This document shows positions 9,496 to 18,894 of a stretch of DNA of 56,446 nucleotides, one piece after another. The position numbers and the translations under genes were made by a program. Numbering within the stretch: position 1 is the stretch's first letter; each line of letters starts with the position of its first letter. Source of the DNA: Tepidiphilus sp. J10 (GTDB taxonomy: Bacteria; Pseudomonadota; Gammaproteobacteria; Burkholderiales; Thiobacillaceae); assembly GCA_945897955.1 (NCBI GenBank), contig CAMDGQ010000021.1:1-56446 (forward strand), given 5' to 3'. Below the pieces are notes generated by a model. It had not been told where the DNA came from. It did no database searches and saw nothing but the letters and a program-made list of their open reading frames with translations.

Positions 9496-10272
9496 TCAAC
9501 GTTTGATCAGCATGCCCTGTCCGGTTGGCAGGGGAACGACACGGTAACCGCGCGCTTCGAACCATGGGTCTTCCGCCTGCTTCTGGCCGCGATAGATCGA
9601 CCACTCGTAGTCATCCAGCACGATGACGCCGCCGCTGACCACGCGATCGAACAGGCTTTCCAGCGCCGCGATTTCACCGGCGGCATTGTTCATGTCGATA
9701 TGCAGATAGGCGATCTGTTCCGGCATGCCCTGCGCAAACGAATCCGGAATGAACCCCTTGATCAGCCTGACCTGTGGATAGCCATCGAAACGCGCCTGGA
9801 CCTGGTTGTAGAAACCATCGGCCTGACCGGCAAATGAATGGCCTTGCACCGGGTTGTAATCGAAAGTGTCGTAGCCCCAGAACGTCTTGGGAAACGCCTT
9901 GCCACCCAGGTAATCCATCACCGTCTTGATGCCGGAGCCGGCATATACGCCGCATTCGACGAAATCGCCCGGCTGCTGCATGCAATTGAACGCCAGACAA
10001 GCCAGCACATAACGCCGCCACGCAATCGCCTGATCGGCATCATTCTGGATGTTGTCGGTCCAGGCCTGGCGGAATGCCGCATCCTCGAACAGGGAATTGT
10101 TGCGGCCCCAGGTAAAAAGGTTGTCACCCAGGTAATAACCTGGCGTCACCAGAGTCTTGGCCTCTTCCATCAGGGCGTTGAAGCGAGCCGGGTCGCTGAT
10201 GCCCCAGGATTTCGGGGTGGAAAAATTGATCAGTTGATCAAGCTGAATAGCGCCCAGTTTAGGCAGTTCCAT
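9496..10272 (-). CDS. TylF/MycF-family (macrocin) O-methyltransferase-like protein
   Basis: A 258-residue protein. The SAM-binding motif is DFVECGVYAGSGIKTVMDYL. The metal/substrate region LHIDMNN followed by SGGVIVLDDYEW matches the HID...GGxxxxDDY pattern of TylF-type sugar O-methyltransferases, which use Mg2+ and methylate hydroxyls of deoxysugars. The frame extends to a TTG at 10287, but ATG at 10272 has a GGGGAAG ribosome-binding site about 6 bp upstream, so I chose it. It probably forms a two-gene unit with the methyltransferase gene just downstream. A role in methylating a surface glycan is inferred only from the neighbourhood. Confidence 0.82.
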   Translation of the reverse strand: MELPKLGAIQLDQLINFSTPKSWGISDPARFNALMEEAKTLVTPGYYLGDNLFTWGRNNSLFEDAAFRQAWTDNIQNDADQAIAWRRYVLACLAFNCMQQPGDFVECGVYAGSGIKTVMDYLGGKAFPKTFWGYDTFDYNPVQGHSFAGQADGFYNQVQARFDGYPQVRLIKGFIPDSFAQGMPEQIAYLHIDMNNAAGEIAALESLFDRVVSGGVIVLDDYEWSIYRGQKQAEDPWFEARGYRVVPLPTGQGMLIKR

Positions 10273-10387
10273 GCGAGTCTTCCCCAAAGTTTTTCAGCGG
10301 TTTCGAATGGTATCGACTAACGCGCATTTCCGGCACGCTTGTTAGCATAATCACCCGCATTTCCCGCCCACACCGGAGCCGGACCGC

Positions 10388-11356
10388 TTGCCCAAATTCG
10401 CCCTGCCCTACCTGCCCTGGCGTCCGCCGCGACTCGAACCCGGTCCGATTCGGCTGAATGCACGCCGGCTGTACATTCTGCCTACCCGCGCCGGTCTGGT
10501 GTTCGCACTGTTGCTGCTTGGTTTGCTGGTCGGCTCCATCAATTACGGCCTCAGCCTGGCCTATCTGTTCACGTTCTGGTTCGCCGGACTGGCAGTGGTT
10601 GCGATGCTGCATACGCAACGCAATCTGACGGGGCTGCTGCTTGCCGTACAAACGTCGCCACCGGTATTCGCCGGCGAGAGCGCCCGTCTGGTGCTGCTGG
10701 CCGAAAACCAGAGCGCGCTCCCGCGCCATCGCATCGGCCTGACACATGCTTCCGTCCAGAGTGAGGAATATGACATCCCCGCCAACGGCAAAGCCGAACT
10801 GGTGTTCAGCCTGAAGCCGACCGAGCGCGGCTGGCACGCGCTCGGCCGCTTCGGGATTTATTCGCGCTATCCGCTCGGCCTGTTTCGTTGCTGGAGCCTG
10901 CTGGAATTGACCGATGCGAACGCCACCCCTTTCGGCGTGCTGGTCTATCCCCGCCCGGCATCCGACGCCCTGCCGCCGCCAATGGCAGCGGGCTGGGAAC
11001 AGGAGCTCGCGTCGAGTCCAGGCGAGGGTGATGACTTCGCCGGACTGCGCGTTTACCAGGCCGGCGACGCGCCGCGCCGCATTGCCTGGAAAGCCGCCGC
11101 ACGCAGCCAGCATCTGCTGACCAAGCAATTCAGCGGCCAGCGTGGCGCAGCCTTGCATCTGGACTGGTCGCTCACGCCCGAGAAGGACACCGAAGCGCGT
11201 CTTTCACGCCTGACCCGCTGGGCGCTAGACGCCCACGCCGGCGGCCAGCCTTTTGCGCTGACGCTGCCCGGCCGAAGCATCGGCACCGGCAGCGGCGAAG
11301 CGCATCTGCGCCTATGCCTGGAAACCCTCGCCCGATTCGGCCATGCCCAGAATTGA
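10388..11356 (+). CDS. DUF58 domain-containing membrane protein
   Basis: A 322-residue protein starting at TTG, with a GGAG a few bases upstream. Two adjacent hydrophobic segments lie at about residues 33-75 (AGLVFALLLLGLLVGSINYG and LSLAYLFTFWFAGLAVVAML). The conserved DUF58 motif is GLRVYQAGDAPRRIAWKAAA near residue 220. DUF58 proteins are usually found between a MoxR-type AAA+ ATPase and a TgpA-like transglutaminase and are linked to envelope functions, but their molecular role is unsettled. Here the transglutaminase follows with a 14-bp overlap, while no moxR gene is next to it; the upstream neighbour is on the other strand. Confidence 0.88.
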   Translation: MPKFALPYLPWRPPRLEPGPIRLNARRLYILPTRAGLVFALLLLGLLVGSINYGLSLAYLFTFWFAGLAVVAMLHTQRNLTGLLLAVQTSPPVFAGESARLVLLAENQSALPRHRIGLTHASVQSEEYDIPANGKAELVFSLKPTERGWHALGRFGIYSRYPLGLFRCWSLLELTDANATPFGVLVYPRPASDALPPPMAAGWEQELASSPGEGDDFAGLRVYQAGDAPRRIAWKAAARSQHLLTKQFSGQRGAALHLDWSLTPEKDTEARLSRLTRWALDAHAGGQPFALTLPGRSIGTGSGEAHLRLCLETLARFGHAQN

Positions 11357-13325
11357 GCTCGATGCCGCCCTGCTCTGGCTGATCGTGCCGCTGGCGATGG
11401 TATTGGCGCCGCATGCGCTGGCCTTGCCGGCCTGGATCAGCCTGAGCTGGACCGCATTCGCGCTGGCCAGCCTGCACGCCAGCCGGCGCAAACGGGTCTG
11501 GCCGGGCTGGCTGACCATGCTGCTCGCCCTGGCCGGCGTCGCCGGTGTGCTGCTTCAATACGGCAGCGTCATCGGCCCGCAGGGCGGCGTCGCGCTGCTG
11601 GTGTTTCTGTCCGGCGCCAAGCTGCTGGAAACCCGAACCGCGCGCGACCGCCTCGGCCTGCTGTTCGTCGGCTGCTTCCTGCTGGTGGCGTACTTCCTGA
11701 ACTCGCAAAGCCTGGCCATGGCCGGCTACATGATCATCGCCGCCATCGCGCTGGTCGCGGCGATGATCGCCAACCTCCAGCCAGCGCCGGACGCGCGCGC
11801 CACGCTCGCCACGGCAAGCCGCCTGCTGGCGCAGGCGCTGCCGCTGGCGCTGCTGTTGTTCGTGCTGTTTCCGCGTCTGCAAGGTCCGCTCTGGGGTCTG
11901 CCGCAACAGGGCGCGGCACAGACCGGCTTGTCCGACCGCATGAGTCCGGGCGATTTCAGCCAGCTTACGTTGTCCGACGAGATCGCCTTCCGGGTGGAGT
12001 TCATCAATCGCCCCGGTCAAGCTGCCCCCGCCGCCAACGCGCTGTACTGGCGCGGCCCGGTGTTGTGGGATTTTGACGGCCGCACCTGGCAAACCCGCCT
12101 TGCCGTGCCGCCCAACCCGGTACGCGGCGAGGGGCGCGGCGAAGCGCTGAGTTACGCCGTCACGCTGGAACCGCATCGCCAACGCTGGCTGTTCCTGCTT
12201 GGCTTGCCGCAACGCTTGCCGCCGCTGCAAGCCGTGCTTGGCCCCGACCTGCAATGGTTGACAAGAGCGCCAGTCACGCAGCGTTTGCGCTATCGGATCG
12301 ACGCCCATCTCGACTATCGGCTTGACGCCGAGGGGCTCGGCGAAGCGACCCGTGCCCGCACGCTGGCCCTGCCGGAGGGCAATCCGCGCAGCCTCGCACT
12401 GGCCCGGCAATGGGCCGCCGAAGCCGGGGATGACAGCGCCATCGTCCAGCGCGCCCTGCTCAACTTTCGCCAGCAGCCGTTCTTCTACACGCTCAAGCCA
12501 CCGCTCCTGGGCGAACACAGCGTCGATGATTTCCTGTTCCTCAGCCGGCGCGGTTTCTGCGAACACTATGCCAGCGCCTTCGTCATTCTGATGCGCGCGG
12601 CCGGGGTGCCGGCGCGTGTGGTTACCGGCTATCAGGGCGGCGAACTGAATCCGCTCGGCGACTACTGGATCGTGCGCCAGCGCGACGCGCATGCCTGGGC
12701 CGAGGTCTGGCTCAACGATCAGGGCTGGACGCGCATCGACCCGACCGCCGCCGTGGCGCCCAACCGGATCGAGCGCGGACTCGACGCCGCCCTCGCCGGC
12801 CTGCCGGCGCCGGAGCGGCGCGCCGGATTGGTCGACCTGAACGCGAACTGGCTGCAACCGCTGCGCCTGAGCTGGGATTTGCTCAACAACCAATGGAATC
12901 AATGGGTGCTGGGTTACAACCAGGATCGCCAGCGGCAGTTCCTGGCCCGCCTGAACCCGTTTCTGTCGACCTGGCAGGGCATGGCCTGGGGCCTGGCCGG
13001 GGCCGGCGGCACTTTGCTGCTGTTGATGGCGATGCTGGCCATACCACGCATGACGAGAATGAAAGCCGATCCCGCAAGTCGGCTCTTCACGCGTTTCTGC
13101 CGCCGTTTGCACCGCCTCGGCATCGTGCGAGGCAATGCGGAGGGGCCGGCCGACTTCGCAATACGCGCCGCCACGCTGCGCCCCGATCTGGCAGACCCCA
13201 TTCAGCGAATCAGCCAGCTCTACCTGGCGCAGCGCTATGGCCGTGCGGAAGCGGAAGGATTGGCCGAACTCGAACGCCTGGTCGCTGCGTTCCGCCCGCG
13301 CAAAGTACACACAAGCGGAACCTGA
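11343..13325 (+). CDS. tgpA: TgpA-like membrane transglutaminase (DUF3488 plus transglutaminase core)
   Basis: A 660-residue protein. The N-terminal third has about six membrane segments (for example LTMLLALAGVAGVLLQYG and LLFVGCFLLVAYFL), matching DUF3488. A periplasmic part then carries a transglutaminase core with the catalytic triad C406 (RGFCEHYASAF), H450 (DAHAWAEVW) and D466 (RIDPTAAV). A further membrane segment follows near residue 560 (GLAGAGGTLLLLMAMLA), then a C-terminal DUF4129-like tail. In Pseudomonas TgpA is an essential periplasmic transglutaminase. The gene overlaps the DUF58 gene by 14 bp, which indicates translational coupling. It ends 19 bp from the convergent acetyltransferase gene. 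Confidence 0.9.
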   Translation: MPRIELDAALLWLIVPLAMVLAPHALALPAWISLSWTAFALASLHASRRKRVWPGWLTMLLALAGVAGVLLQYGSVIGPQGGVALLVFLSGAKLLETRTARDRLGLLFVGCFLLVAYFLNSQSLAMAGYMIIAAIALVAAMIANLQPAPDARATLATASRLLAQALPLALLLFVLFPRLQGPLWGLPQQGAAQTGLSDRMSPGDFSQLTLSDEIAFRVEFINRPGQAAPAANALYWRGPVLWDFDGRTWQTRLAVPPNPVRGEGRGEALSYAVTLEPHRQRWLFLLGLPQRLPPLQAVLGPDLQWLTRAPVTQRLRYRIDAHLDYRLDAEGLGEATRARTLALPEGNPRSLALARQWAAEAGDDSAIVQRALLNFRQQPFFYTLKPPLLGEHSVDDFLFLSRRGFCEHYASAFVILMRAAGVPARVVTGYQGGELNPLGDYWIVRQRDAHAWAEVWLNDQGWTRIDPTAAVAPNRIERGLDAALAGLPAPERRAGLVDLNANWLQPLRLSWDLLNNQWNQWVLGYNQDRQRQFLARLNPFLSTWQGMAWGLAGAGGTLLLLMAMLAIPRMTRMKADPASRLFTRFCRRLHRLGIVRGNAEGPADFAIRAATLRPDLADPIQRISQLYLAQRYGRAEAEGLAELERLVAAFRPRKVHTSGT

Positions 13326-13344
13326 TTTCGCAAAGCAACCGCGC

Positions 13345-16023
13345 TTACAGCGACCGCGAAATCATCCGTACCGAGTCATCCTCGGGATGCGCTTCGACCT
13401 TGAAGCCGAGTCCGGTGCACAGCTTCAGCATGCGGGTATTGGATTTCAGAACTTCGCCCTCGATCTTCCGCAAACCCTTGGCGCGCGCCAGATCCATCAG
13501 CACATCCATCAATTTGTGGCCGATGCCCTGATGCTGCCAATGATCGTCCACCACCAGCGCGAATTCGCAGGACGTTCCATCCGGATTCACGGCATAGCGC
13601 GCCACGCCCAGTTCGATGTGCTTGCCGTCCTGTTCGGTCACCACCAGCAATGCCATTTCCCGGTCGTAGTCGATCTGAGTCAGGCGCACCAGCATGCTGG
13701 GAGAGAGTTCCTGCACGGCATCCATATAGCGGAAATACTTGGTTTCCGATGACAGGCCGCGCACGAATTCCTGCGTCATTTCCGCATCTTCCGGGCGAAT
13801 CGGACGAATGGTGACATCGGCGCCGTTGGGCAGTTGCCATTGCGTGACCAGATGCGCCGGATACGGATGAATCGCCATGTGGCTGTAGCGGTCGGCTGCC
13901 GGCGGACGCGGCCGAATGATGATGCGTGCATCTGCGGCAAGGGCGCCGTTTTCATCGACCAGCAGCGGATTGATGTCGAGTTCTTCCAGCCAGGGCAACG
14001 CGCAGACCATTTCGGAAACGCGCAACAGAATTTTCTCCAGCGCCTCCATGTTCGCGGCCGGGCGGTTGCGGAACTTGCCGAGCAGCTTGTGGACGCGGGT
14101 ACGCTTGATCAGATCGTCGGCCAGATAGTGGTTCAGCGGCGGCAGCGCGACGGCGCGATCCTGCACCGCTTCGACATCGACGCCGCCGGCGCCGAACATG
14201 ATCACCGGCCCCAGCACCGGGTCGGTGGCCACGCCGATCAATACTTCGCGCGCGTTCGGGCGGCTGACCATCGGCTCGATCACGACGCCATCCAGCTTGG
14301 CATCGGGCTGATGTTTCCTGACCTCGGTCATCATGCCCATGAACGCACCGCGCACGGCCTGGCCGCTGGACAAACCGAGGCGGACGCCGCCGACATCGGA
14401 TTTATGGCTGATCTGTTGCGAATTGATCTTCATGACCACCGGGAAACCCATCTGCTGCGCCATCAGCATCGCTTCCGTCGCATCGCGCGCGATCAGCGTC
14501 TGCGCGACCGGTATATGGAAGGAGGCCAGCAGGGACTTCGATTCGACTTCGGTCAAGGTATGACGCCCCTGCGCCAGCGCGCTTTCGACAATCAGGCGAG
14601 CGCCTTCGACATCCGGCTCGGCTTGCTGCGACAGGGAGGCGGGTGTTTGCATGAGCAAACGCTGGTTTTCGTAGAACGCGGACAGATACGAAAACACCTC
14701 GACCGCGGGCTCCGGCGTGGTGAAGTAGGGAATGCCCGCCTCCTTGAACAGCTTGCGGCCTTCGGCGACCTGGCTTTCGCCCATCCAGCAGGTCAATACC
14801 GGCTTGTTGGACTGCTTCGCCACCTCGATCACTGCCTGCGCGGCTTCGGCCGGCTTGGTCATTGCCTGTGGCGTCAGCATGGTCAATACGCCATCGACGC
14901 CGGGGTCGGCCAGACAGGCCTCGATGGCGGCGTGATAACGCGCGGCGCCGGCATCGCCGATGACATCGATCGGGTTGCCATGCGACCAGGTCGCCGGCAG
15001 CGCCTGATTGAGCTTTTCCAATGTGGTTTCGGACAACTCGGCCAGACGGACGCCGACATCGATCGCCAGATCGGTCGCCATCACACCGGGGCCGCCGCCG
15101 TTGGTGACGATGGCGAGGCGGTTGCCGATCGGCTTGATATGCGTCGAAAGCGCGCGCGCGCAAGCGAACAATTGCATGATCGTCTTCACCCGCACCACGC
15201 CGGCGCGGCGCACCAGCGCATCGAACACCGCGTCGGAGCCGGCCAGCGCGCCGGTATGCGACTGCGCCGCCTTGGAACCGGCTTCATGCCGGCCTACCTT
15301 GATCATCACGATCGGTTTCAGGCGCGAGACGGTGCGCAGCGCACTCATGAAGCGGCGCGCGTCGCGAATGCCTTCGATATAAAGCAGGATGCCCTTGGTC
15401 TGCGGGTCATAAGCCAGGTAATCGAGAATCTCGCCGAAGTCGATATCGGCGGAGGCGCCGGTCGAAATCACGCTGGAAAAACCGATGCCGTTGGATTCCG
15501 CCCAGTCCAGCATCGCGGTACACAGCGCACCGGATTGCGAGACCAGCGCCAGATCGCCGGGCAATGCGGTGCCCAGTGCGAAAGTGGCGTTCAAACCGAT
15601 GGCCGGGCGCTGGATGCCCAGGCAGTTGGGGCCGATGAAGCGGATGCCGTGCTTCTTCGCCATGCTGACGATGGCTTCCTCCAGCAAGACACCTTTGGGA
15701 CCGATTTCACGGAAGCCGGCGGACAACACCACGACATTGCGGACGCCACGCTTGCCGCATTCCTCCATGATCTGGGCGACAGTAGGCGCCGGCGTGGCAA
15801 TGATCGCCAGATCCGGCGTTTCCGGCAGATCGCTGGCGTATGCATAGCATTTCTCGCCTAGCAGCACGTCGTACTTGGGGTTGACCGGGTAAACCTGGCC
15901 TTTGAAACCTGACTTGCGCAAGTTGGCGTAAATCACGCCGGCAACGGAGTCTTCACGGGCGCTGGCGCCAAACACGGCAACGGAACGGGGACTGAGCAGA
16001 GGATGCAGGTAATGACTGGACAT
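13345..16023 (-). CDS. Bifunctional acyl-CoA synthetase (NDP-forming)/GNAT protein acetyltransferase, Pat-like
   Basis: An 892-residue protein. Residues 1 to about 690 form a CoA-binding, succinyl-CoA-ligase and ATP-grasp arrangement (SPRSVAVFGASAREDSVAGV, IGPNCLGIQRP, VVMKINSQQISHKSDVGGVR). The last about 160 residues are a GNAT domain (LALVVDDHWQHQGIGHKLMD acetyl-CoA loop). This architecture is that of PatZ/YfiQ, which acetylates lysines of acetyl-CoA synthetase and other enzymes. The segment QSHTGALAGSD keeps His256 where active ADP-forming acyl-CoA synthetases carry their phosphohistidine; as I recall, enterobacterial Pat lost it. The frame extends 27 codons further up, but the ATG at 16023 is where homology begins. 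It is divergent from an HDAC-family deacetylase gene. Confidence 0.9.
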   Translation of the reverse strand: MSSHYLHPLLSPRSVAVFGASAREDSVAGVIYANLRKSGFKGQVYPVNPKYDVLLGEKCYAYASDLPETPDLAIIATPAPTVAQIMEECGKRGVRNVVVLSAGFREIGPKGVLLEEAIVSMAKKHGIRFIGPNCLGIQRPAIGLNATFALGTALPGDLALVSQSGALCTAMLDWAESNGIGFSSVISTGASADIDFGEILDYLAYDPQTKGILLYIEGIRDARRFMSALRTVSRLKPIVMIKVGRHEAGSKAAQSHTGALAGSDAVFDALVRRAGVVRVKTIMQLFACARALSTHIKPIGNRLAIVTNGGGPGVMATDLAIDVGVRLAELSETTLEKLNQALPATWSHGNPIDVIGDAGAARYHAAIEACLADPGVDGVLTMLTPQAMTKPAEAAQAVIEVAKQSNKPVLTCWMGESQVAEGRKLFKEAGIPYFTTPEPAVEVFSYLSAFYENQRLLMQTPASLSQQAEPDVEGARLIVESALAQGRHTLTEVESKSLLASFHIPVAQTLIARDATEAMLMAQQMGFPVVMKINSQQISHKSDVGGVRLGLSSGQAVRGAFMGMMTEVRKHQPDAKLDGVVIEPMVSRPNAREVLIGVATDPVLGPVIMFGAGGVDVEAVQDRAVALPPLNHYLADDLIKRTRVHKLLGKFRNRPAANMEALEKILLRVSEMVCALPWLEELDINPLLVDENGALAADARIIIRPRPPAADRYSHMAIHPYPAHLVTQWQLPNGADVTIRPIRPEDAEMTQEFVRGLSSETKYFRYMDAVQELSPSMLVRLTQIDYDREMALLVVTEQDGKHIELGVARYAVNPDGTSCEFALVVDDHWQHQGIGHKLMDVLMDLARAKGLRKIEGEVLKSNTRMLKLCTGLGFKVEAHPEDDSVRMISRSL

Positions 16024-16151
16024 GGATCGCTTTCGGTAAACAGAAGTTGAATTATGGTTTTTCGGCGGACATGCTATGCCACAACGGATTACAGTTCCAT
16101 GCATCAGGACGTATAGTCAACATTGTTTTTTGCATTGCACCATTTTTACTC

Positions 16152-17075
16152 ATGCACACTGCCTACATCACCCATCCCGAATGCCTGAAACATGACATGG
16201 GCCACTGGCATCCGGAGAGTCCGGCCCGTCTGCGCGCCATCGAGGATCGACTTCACGCCGCGCATCTGTTTGATTACCTGATCCACTACGATGCCCCGCT
16301 GGCACACCGCAGCCATCTGGTCCGCGTGCATGACCCGGCCTATATCGATGCCATCGAAGCGGCTTCACCCTACGAAGGCACGCATGAACTCGACCATGAC
16401 ACGGTCATGAATCCGCACACCCTGGATGCCGCCTATCACGCAGCCGGCGGTGCGGTGATGGCGGTCGATCGGATCATGCTGGGTAATGTCGGCAACGCAT
16501 TCGTCGCCTGCCGACCGCCTGGCCACCACGCCTCGCGCGACAAGGCCGGCGGCTTCTGCCTGTTCAACAATGTCGCCGTCGCGGCCGCGCATGCCATCGC
16601 TGCGCATGGACTGAAGCGGGTCGCCATCGTCGATTTCGATGTGCATCACGGCAACGGCACGGAAGACATTTTCAAGGACGATGAACGCGTCATGCTGTGT
16701 TCGACTTTCCAGCATCCGTTCTACCCATTCAGCGGGGCGGATACCGTCAATCCGCACATCGTCAACGTGCCGCTGCCTGCCGGCACCACCGGGAAACGCT
16801 ATCGCGAAGCGTTCGAGACCCTGGTCATGCCGCGTCTGGAAGCCTTCAAACCGGAAATGCTGTTCTTCTCGGCCGGCTTCGACGCCCACCGCGAAGACGA
16901 CATGGGTCAGTTCGGCCTGATGGAATCGGACTACATCTGGATTACCGAGCAGGTCATCGGCGTGGCCGAGCGGCACGCGCAAAGACGTATCGTTTCCGTG
17001 CTCGAAGGCGGCTATGACCTGAGTTCACTTGGCCGCAGCGTGGCGGCGCATATCAAGGTGCTGGCAGACTTGTAG
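16152..17075 (+). CDS. Histone deacetylase-family protein (AcuC/HDAC-like amidohydrolase)
   Basis: A 307-residue protein with all HDAC-fold hallmarks: the histidine pair H125-H126 (RPPGHHAS), Zn ligands D163 and H165 (DFDVHHGNGTEDIF), Zn ligand D244 (FFSAGFDAHREDDMGQF) and the C-terminal LEGGYDLSSLGRS. Family members deacetylate protein lysines (AcuC reactivates acetyl-CoA synthetase) or acetylpolyamines. The start at ATG 16152 is chosen because homology begins there; an open extension to 16047 runs through the divergent promoter region. Divergence from a Pat-like acetyltransferase gene argues for protein lysine deacetylation. Its 3' end overlaps the convergent pglF gene by 23 bp. Confidence 0.9.
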   Translation: MHTAYITHPECLKHDMGHWHPESPARLRAIEDRLHAAHLFDYLIHYDAPLAHRSHLVRVHDPAYIDAIEAASPYEGTHELDHDTVMNPHTLDAAYHAAGGAVMAVDRIMLGNVGNAFVACRPPGHHASRDKAGGFCLFNNVAVAAAHAIAAHGLKRVAIVDFDVHHGNGTEDIFKDDERVMLCSTFQHPFYPFSGADTVNPHIVNVPLPAGTTGKRYREAFETLVMPRLEAFKPEMLFFSAGFDAHREDDMGQFGLMESDYIWITEQVIGVAERHAQRRIVSVLEGGYDLSSLGRSVAAHIKVLADL

Positions 17076-18894
17076 CCTCAGGCCGGTATTCGCCGGGCAA
17101 CCAGGCCAGCAAGCGCGCCCTGACTTCGGCATCCGTCGCACCGGCAGCCACCTCGATCCAGGCCAGGAATCCGGCCACCAACTCCACATCGGCCCGCCGC
17201 GCGCTGGCCACGCGCAATTTCGGGTGCGGTGTCGGCAGGGTCGTTTCGCTGTCCGCCAGCACCTCTTCATACAGCTTCTCGCCTGGCCGCAAGCCGGTGA
17301 ATTCAATGGCGATTTCGTCTTCCTGCTTGCCGGAAAGCCGAATCATCAGCCGCGCCAGATCGGCGATCCTGATCGACTCGCCCATATCCAGCACGAAGAT
17401 CTCCCCTCCCCGCCCCATCAACCCGGCCTGCAGGACGAGTTGCGCGGCTTCCGGAATCGACATGAAGAAGCGGGTGATCTCCGGATGCGTCACCGTCACC
17501 GGCCCGCCCGCCTCAATCTGCTTCTGGAATTTCGGGATGACGCTGCCGGAAGAGCCCAGCACATTGCCGAAGCGCACGGAAATGAAACGGGTGCCCGCTT
17601 CCTGTTGCAACGACTGGCACACCATTTCCGCCAGCCGCTTCGACGCGCCCATGACATTGGTCGGGTTCACTGCCTTGTCGGTGGAAATCATGACGAATTT
17701 CTCGACGCCGGCATCACGCGCGGCGCGCGCCACGATCATCGTGCCGAACACATTGTTCTTCACCGCTTGCAGGGTATTGAGCTGTTCCATGAGCGGAACA
17801 TGCTTGTAGGCGGCTGCATGGTAGATCACCGCCGGTTTGAACTCGTCCAGCACCTGCCTCACCCGCGTTGCATCCTTGATGTCGCCGATGACGCAGGCAA
17901 TCGGCTGATCCGGGCAGGTGCGCAGGAACTCCTGCTCCAATTGATACAACGCGAATTCGCTCTGTTCGAACAAGACCAGACGCGCAGGTCGAAAGCGCAC
18001 GATCTGACGACACATTTCCGAGCCGATGGACCCCCCCGCTCCGGTCACCATCACCGCTTTTCCGGACAGACACTCCGCCAGCCCGGCATCATCCAGACGC
18101 ACCGGTTCGCGTCCCAGCAAATCGTCGAGTTCAATCTTGCGCAGGGACTCGACCGACACCCGGCCCTGCATCAAGTCGTTCATCGAAGGCACGGTCAGAA
18201 GATTCAGCCCCAGACCGGCACATTTCTCGACCACGGCCTTGCGCACCGACGCCGACGCCGAAGGCATGGCGAGAATGACGTCCTGTACGCCGGTTTGCTC
18301 CTGCCAGCGTTCTATGTCGCTCAGCCTGCCGAGGACTGTCACGCCCTGGATATGGCGGCCAATCTTGGTCGTGTCGTCATCCAGCAAACCGACCGCCTGA
18401 TAACCCGAAGGCGTGCGCGCCATTTCGCGCAGCAGAAAGTCGGCGGCGGAACCGGCTCCCAGAATCAGCACAGGCCTCGCATCGATCAATAACGCATTGA
18501 AGCGGTGATCCTTCCAGGCCCGATAAGCGAAGCGACTGCCGCCCATGATCAACACCAGCAGGATCGGATCGAGCAGAAGAACCGATCGCGGCACCACCTG
18601 CTCAACCCTGAACAGCACCAGGATGGCCGGCACAGCCACTGCGCCGACAGCAACCGCCTTCAGAATGCGTTGCAAGTCGGGCAGGCTGGCGAAGCGCCAG
18701 ATACCACGATAGAGACCAAAGAACCAAAAAACGAATGCCTGCACCGGCACGACCCAGAGCAAGGTCGCCAATGCGGAAGACTGGAACTCCGGCGGCAAGT
18801 CCAGATTGAAGCGTAGCCAGAATGCCGCCAGCCAGGCCAGGACGGCAGCTCCCAGGTCATGCAGTATCACCAGCAGACCACGACCGTGTTTCAT
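17053..18894 (-). CDS. pglF: Membrane UDP-GlcNAc 4,6-dehydratase, PglF/WbpM/CapD family
   Basis: A 613-residue protein. Four hydrophobic segments lie in about residues 8-125, then a nucleotide-binding-like linker (PVLILGAGSAADFLLREM), then an extended short-chain dehydrogenase domain with VMVTGAGGSIGSEMCRQI near 284 and the family motif STDKAVNPTNVMGASKR. This size and layout matches PglF/WbpM, which converts UDP-GlcNAc to the 4-keto-6-deoxy sugar at the inner membrane. It is the last gene of pglC-D-E-F and overlaps pglE by 4 bp (ATGA). Together the four genes give a complete route to UDP-diacetylbacillosamine and its transfer to undecaprenyl phosphate. WbpM-type roles in O-antigen are an alternative. 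Confidence 0.9.
   Translation of the reverse strand: MKHGRGLLVILHDLGAAVLAWLAAFWLRFNLDLPPEFQSSALATLLWVVPVQAFVFWFFGLYRGIWRFASLPDLQRILKAVAVGAVAVPAILVLFRVEQVVPRSVLLLDPILLVLIMGGSRFAYRAWKDHRFNALLIDARPVLILGAGSAADFLLREMARTPSGYQAVGLLDDDTTKIGRHIQGVTVLGRLSDIERWQEQTGVQDVILAMPSASASVRKAVVEKCAGLGLNLLTVPSMNDLMQGRVSVESLRKIELDDLLGREPVRLDDAGLAECLSGKAVMVTGAGGSIGSEMCRQIVRFRPARLVLFEQSEFALYQLEQEFLRTCPDQPIACVIGDIKDATRVRQVLDEFKPAVIYHAAAYKHVPLMEQLNTLQAVKNNVFGTMIVARAARDAGVEKFVMISTDKAVNPTNVMGASKRLAEMVCQSLQQEAGTRFISVRFGNVLGSSGSVIPKFQKQIEAGGPVTVTHPEITRFFMSIPEAAQLVLQAGLMGRGGEIFVLDMGESIRIADLARLMIRLSGKQEDEIAIEFTGLRPGEKLYEEVLADSETTLPTPHPKLRVASARRADVELVAGFLAWIEVAAGATDAEVRARLLAWLPGEYRPEATSLPAP

Noticed and set aside
11172-13310. 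712-codon minus-strand open frame opposite tgpA
   Set aside because: It overlaps a well-supported gene with DUF3488 and a transglutaminase triad; its translation is a low-complexity Gln/Arg/Gly string, typical of GC-rich antisense frames.
13834-15861. 675-codon plus-strand open frame opposite the Pat-like gene
   Set aside because: Antisense of a well-supported gene, with no recognisable motif.
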